A stretch of DNA of 6,668 bases from Gallionella sp. (lineage in GTDB: Bacteria > Pseudomonadota > Gammaproteobacteria > Burkholderiales > Gallionellaceae): contig SCPW01000359.1 in the NCBI GenBank assembly GCA_004298605.1, positions 1 through 6,668 on the forward strand. The letters are read 5' to 3'. The notes beneath the pieces are model-generated. The model searched no databases, was not told where the DNA came from, and saw nothing but the letters and a program-made list of their open reading frames with translations. Shown here piece after piece: positions 6,278 to 6,668 of the stretch. A program made the translations under genes and the position numbers. Each line of letters opens with the position of its first letter. Position 1 is the first letter of the stretch.

Positions 6278-6668
6278 ATGACAGTCGAAACCGAACTCAA
6301 ATTGCGCATCGCCCCCGAACAGTTTGCCAGGCTGAAGCGCCATGAGCTGTTCAGGGCGCACCAAGTCGCGCGCCCGGTTACGCGCCACCTCCATAATATT
6401 TATTTCGACACGCCGAAGTTCGCGCTACAAAAATCCGGGGCGGCGTTGCGCTTGCGCCGTGCCGGGCGGCAATGGCTGCAAACCTTGAAGGGCGGCGGCT
6501 CGGTCAAGGCCGGGCTGCATCGGCGCAACGAGTGGGAAATGCCGGTGGATGGCCCGGCGCTGGATTTTTCGCTGCCTGAAACGGCGGAGTGGGATGAGCA
6601 TTTGCCGCGGTCGTTGCGGAAAAAATTACAGCCGGTTTTCGTCACGGATTTTTCCCGCTCCAGCCGCA
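6278..6668 (+). CDS. CYTH-domain inorganic triphosphatase (YgiF-like), 3'-truncated by window edge
   Basis: CYTH proteins form a beta-barrel tunnel that binds triphosphates with divalent metal; the YgiF type hydrolyses inorganic triphosphate (family knowledge). The frame runs open for 130 codons to the window end. The signature ExExK is at E4, E6 and K8 (VETELKL). Further basic and acidic strands of the tunnel follow: NIYFDTP, ALRLRR, LQTLKGG, GLHRRNEWE and FVTDFSR. The order and spacing closely resemble the N-terminal CYTH domain of E. coli YgiF, in which a CHAD domain follows; whether CHAD is present here lies outside the window. The ATG at 6278 is the only reasonable start, because the signature begins three residues later, yet no Shine-Dalgarno sequence precedes it. 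High GC returns here. The gene is divergent from the lipoprotein operon. Confidence 0.92.
   Translation, partial: MTVETELKLRIAPEQFARLKRHELFRAHQVARPVTRHLHNIYFDTPKFALQKSGAALRLRRAGRQWLQTLKGGGSVKAGLHRRNEWEMPVDGPALDFSLPETAEWDEHLPRSLRKKLQPVFVTDFSRSSR

Overview
The window looks like a fragment of a betaproteobacterial chromosome. Order-level placement near Nitrosomonadales (Gallionella/Sulfuricella-like) is only an inference. It rests on high GC coding sequence with strong G/C preference at third codon positions, a HypX-type hydrogenase maturation protein, and interspersed palindromic repeats of a kind I recall from that group. No tRNA, rRNA, CRISPR array or transposase gene is visible.

Left part (1-2642, + strand): the 3' part of hypX, which makes the CO ligand of [NiFe]-hydrogenase under aerobic conditions, is followed 18 bases later by a diguanylate cyclase. 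The cyclase has an N-terminal zinc-binding CZB domain and the architecture of E. coli DgcZ. The two genes are probably co-transcribed, so this may be the distal end of a hydrogenase operon to which a c-di-GMP output is attached. The hypX reading frame contains a stretch of about 37 codons with foreign codon usage and a small palindrome, lying exactly at the linker between its two enzyme-like domains.

Middle (2643-2925): the space between convergent genes holds a rho-independent terminator on the + strand. It also holds a palindromic MITE-like repeat of about 123 bases that ends two bases from the stop codon of the next gene.

Right part (6067 to 2926, - strand): three closely spaced genes, all with good ribosome binding sites, form a probable operon. 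They encode a helical lipoprotein, a small helical protein with one apolar segment, and a patatin-like phospholipase with a hydrophobic C-terminal membrane region. The first two genes are clearly more A+T-rich than their surroundings, and I recognise neither. The co-location of a lipase with two envelope-associated helical proteins is the best candidate here for an undescribed system. Its function is unknown and I do not assign one.

Far right (6278 onward, + strand, divergent): the start of a CYTH-domain triphosphatase gene (YgiF-like), which runs off the window. The 210-base divergent intergenic region contains a perfect 12-base palindrome and one weak promoter candidate.
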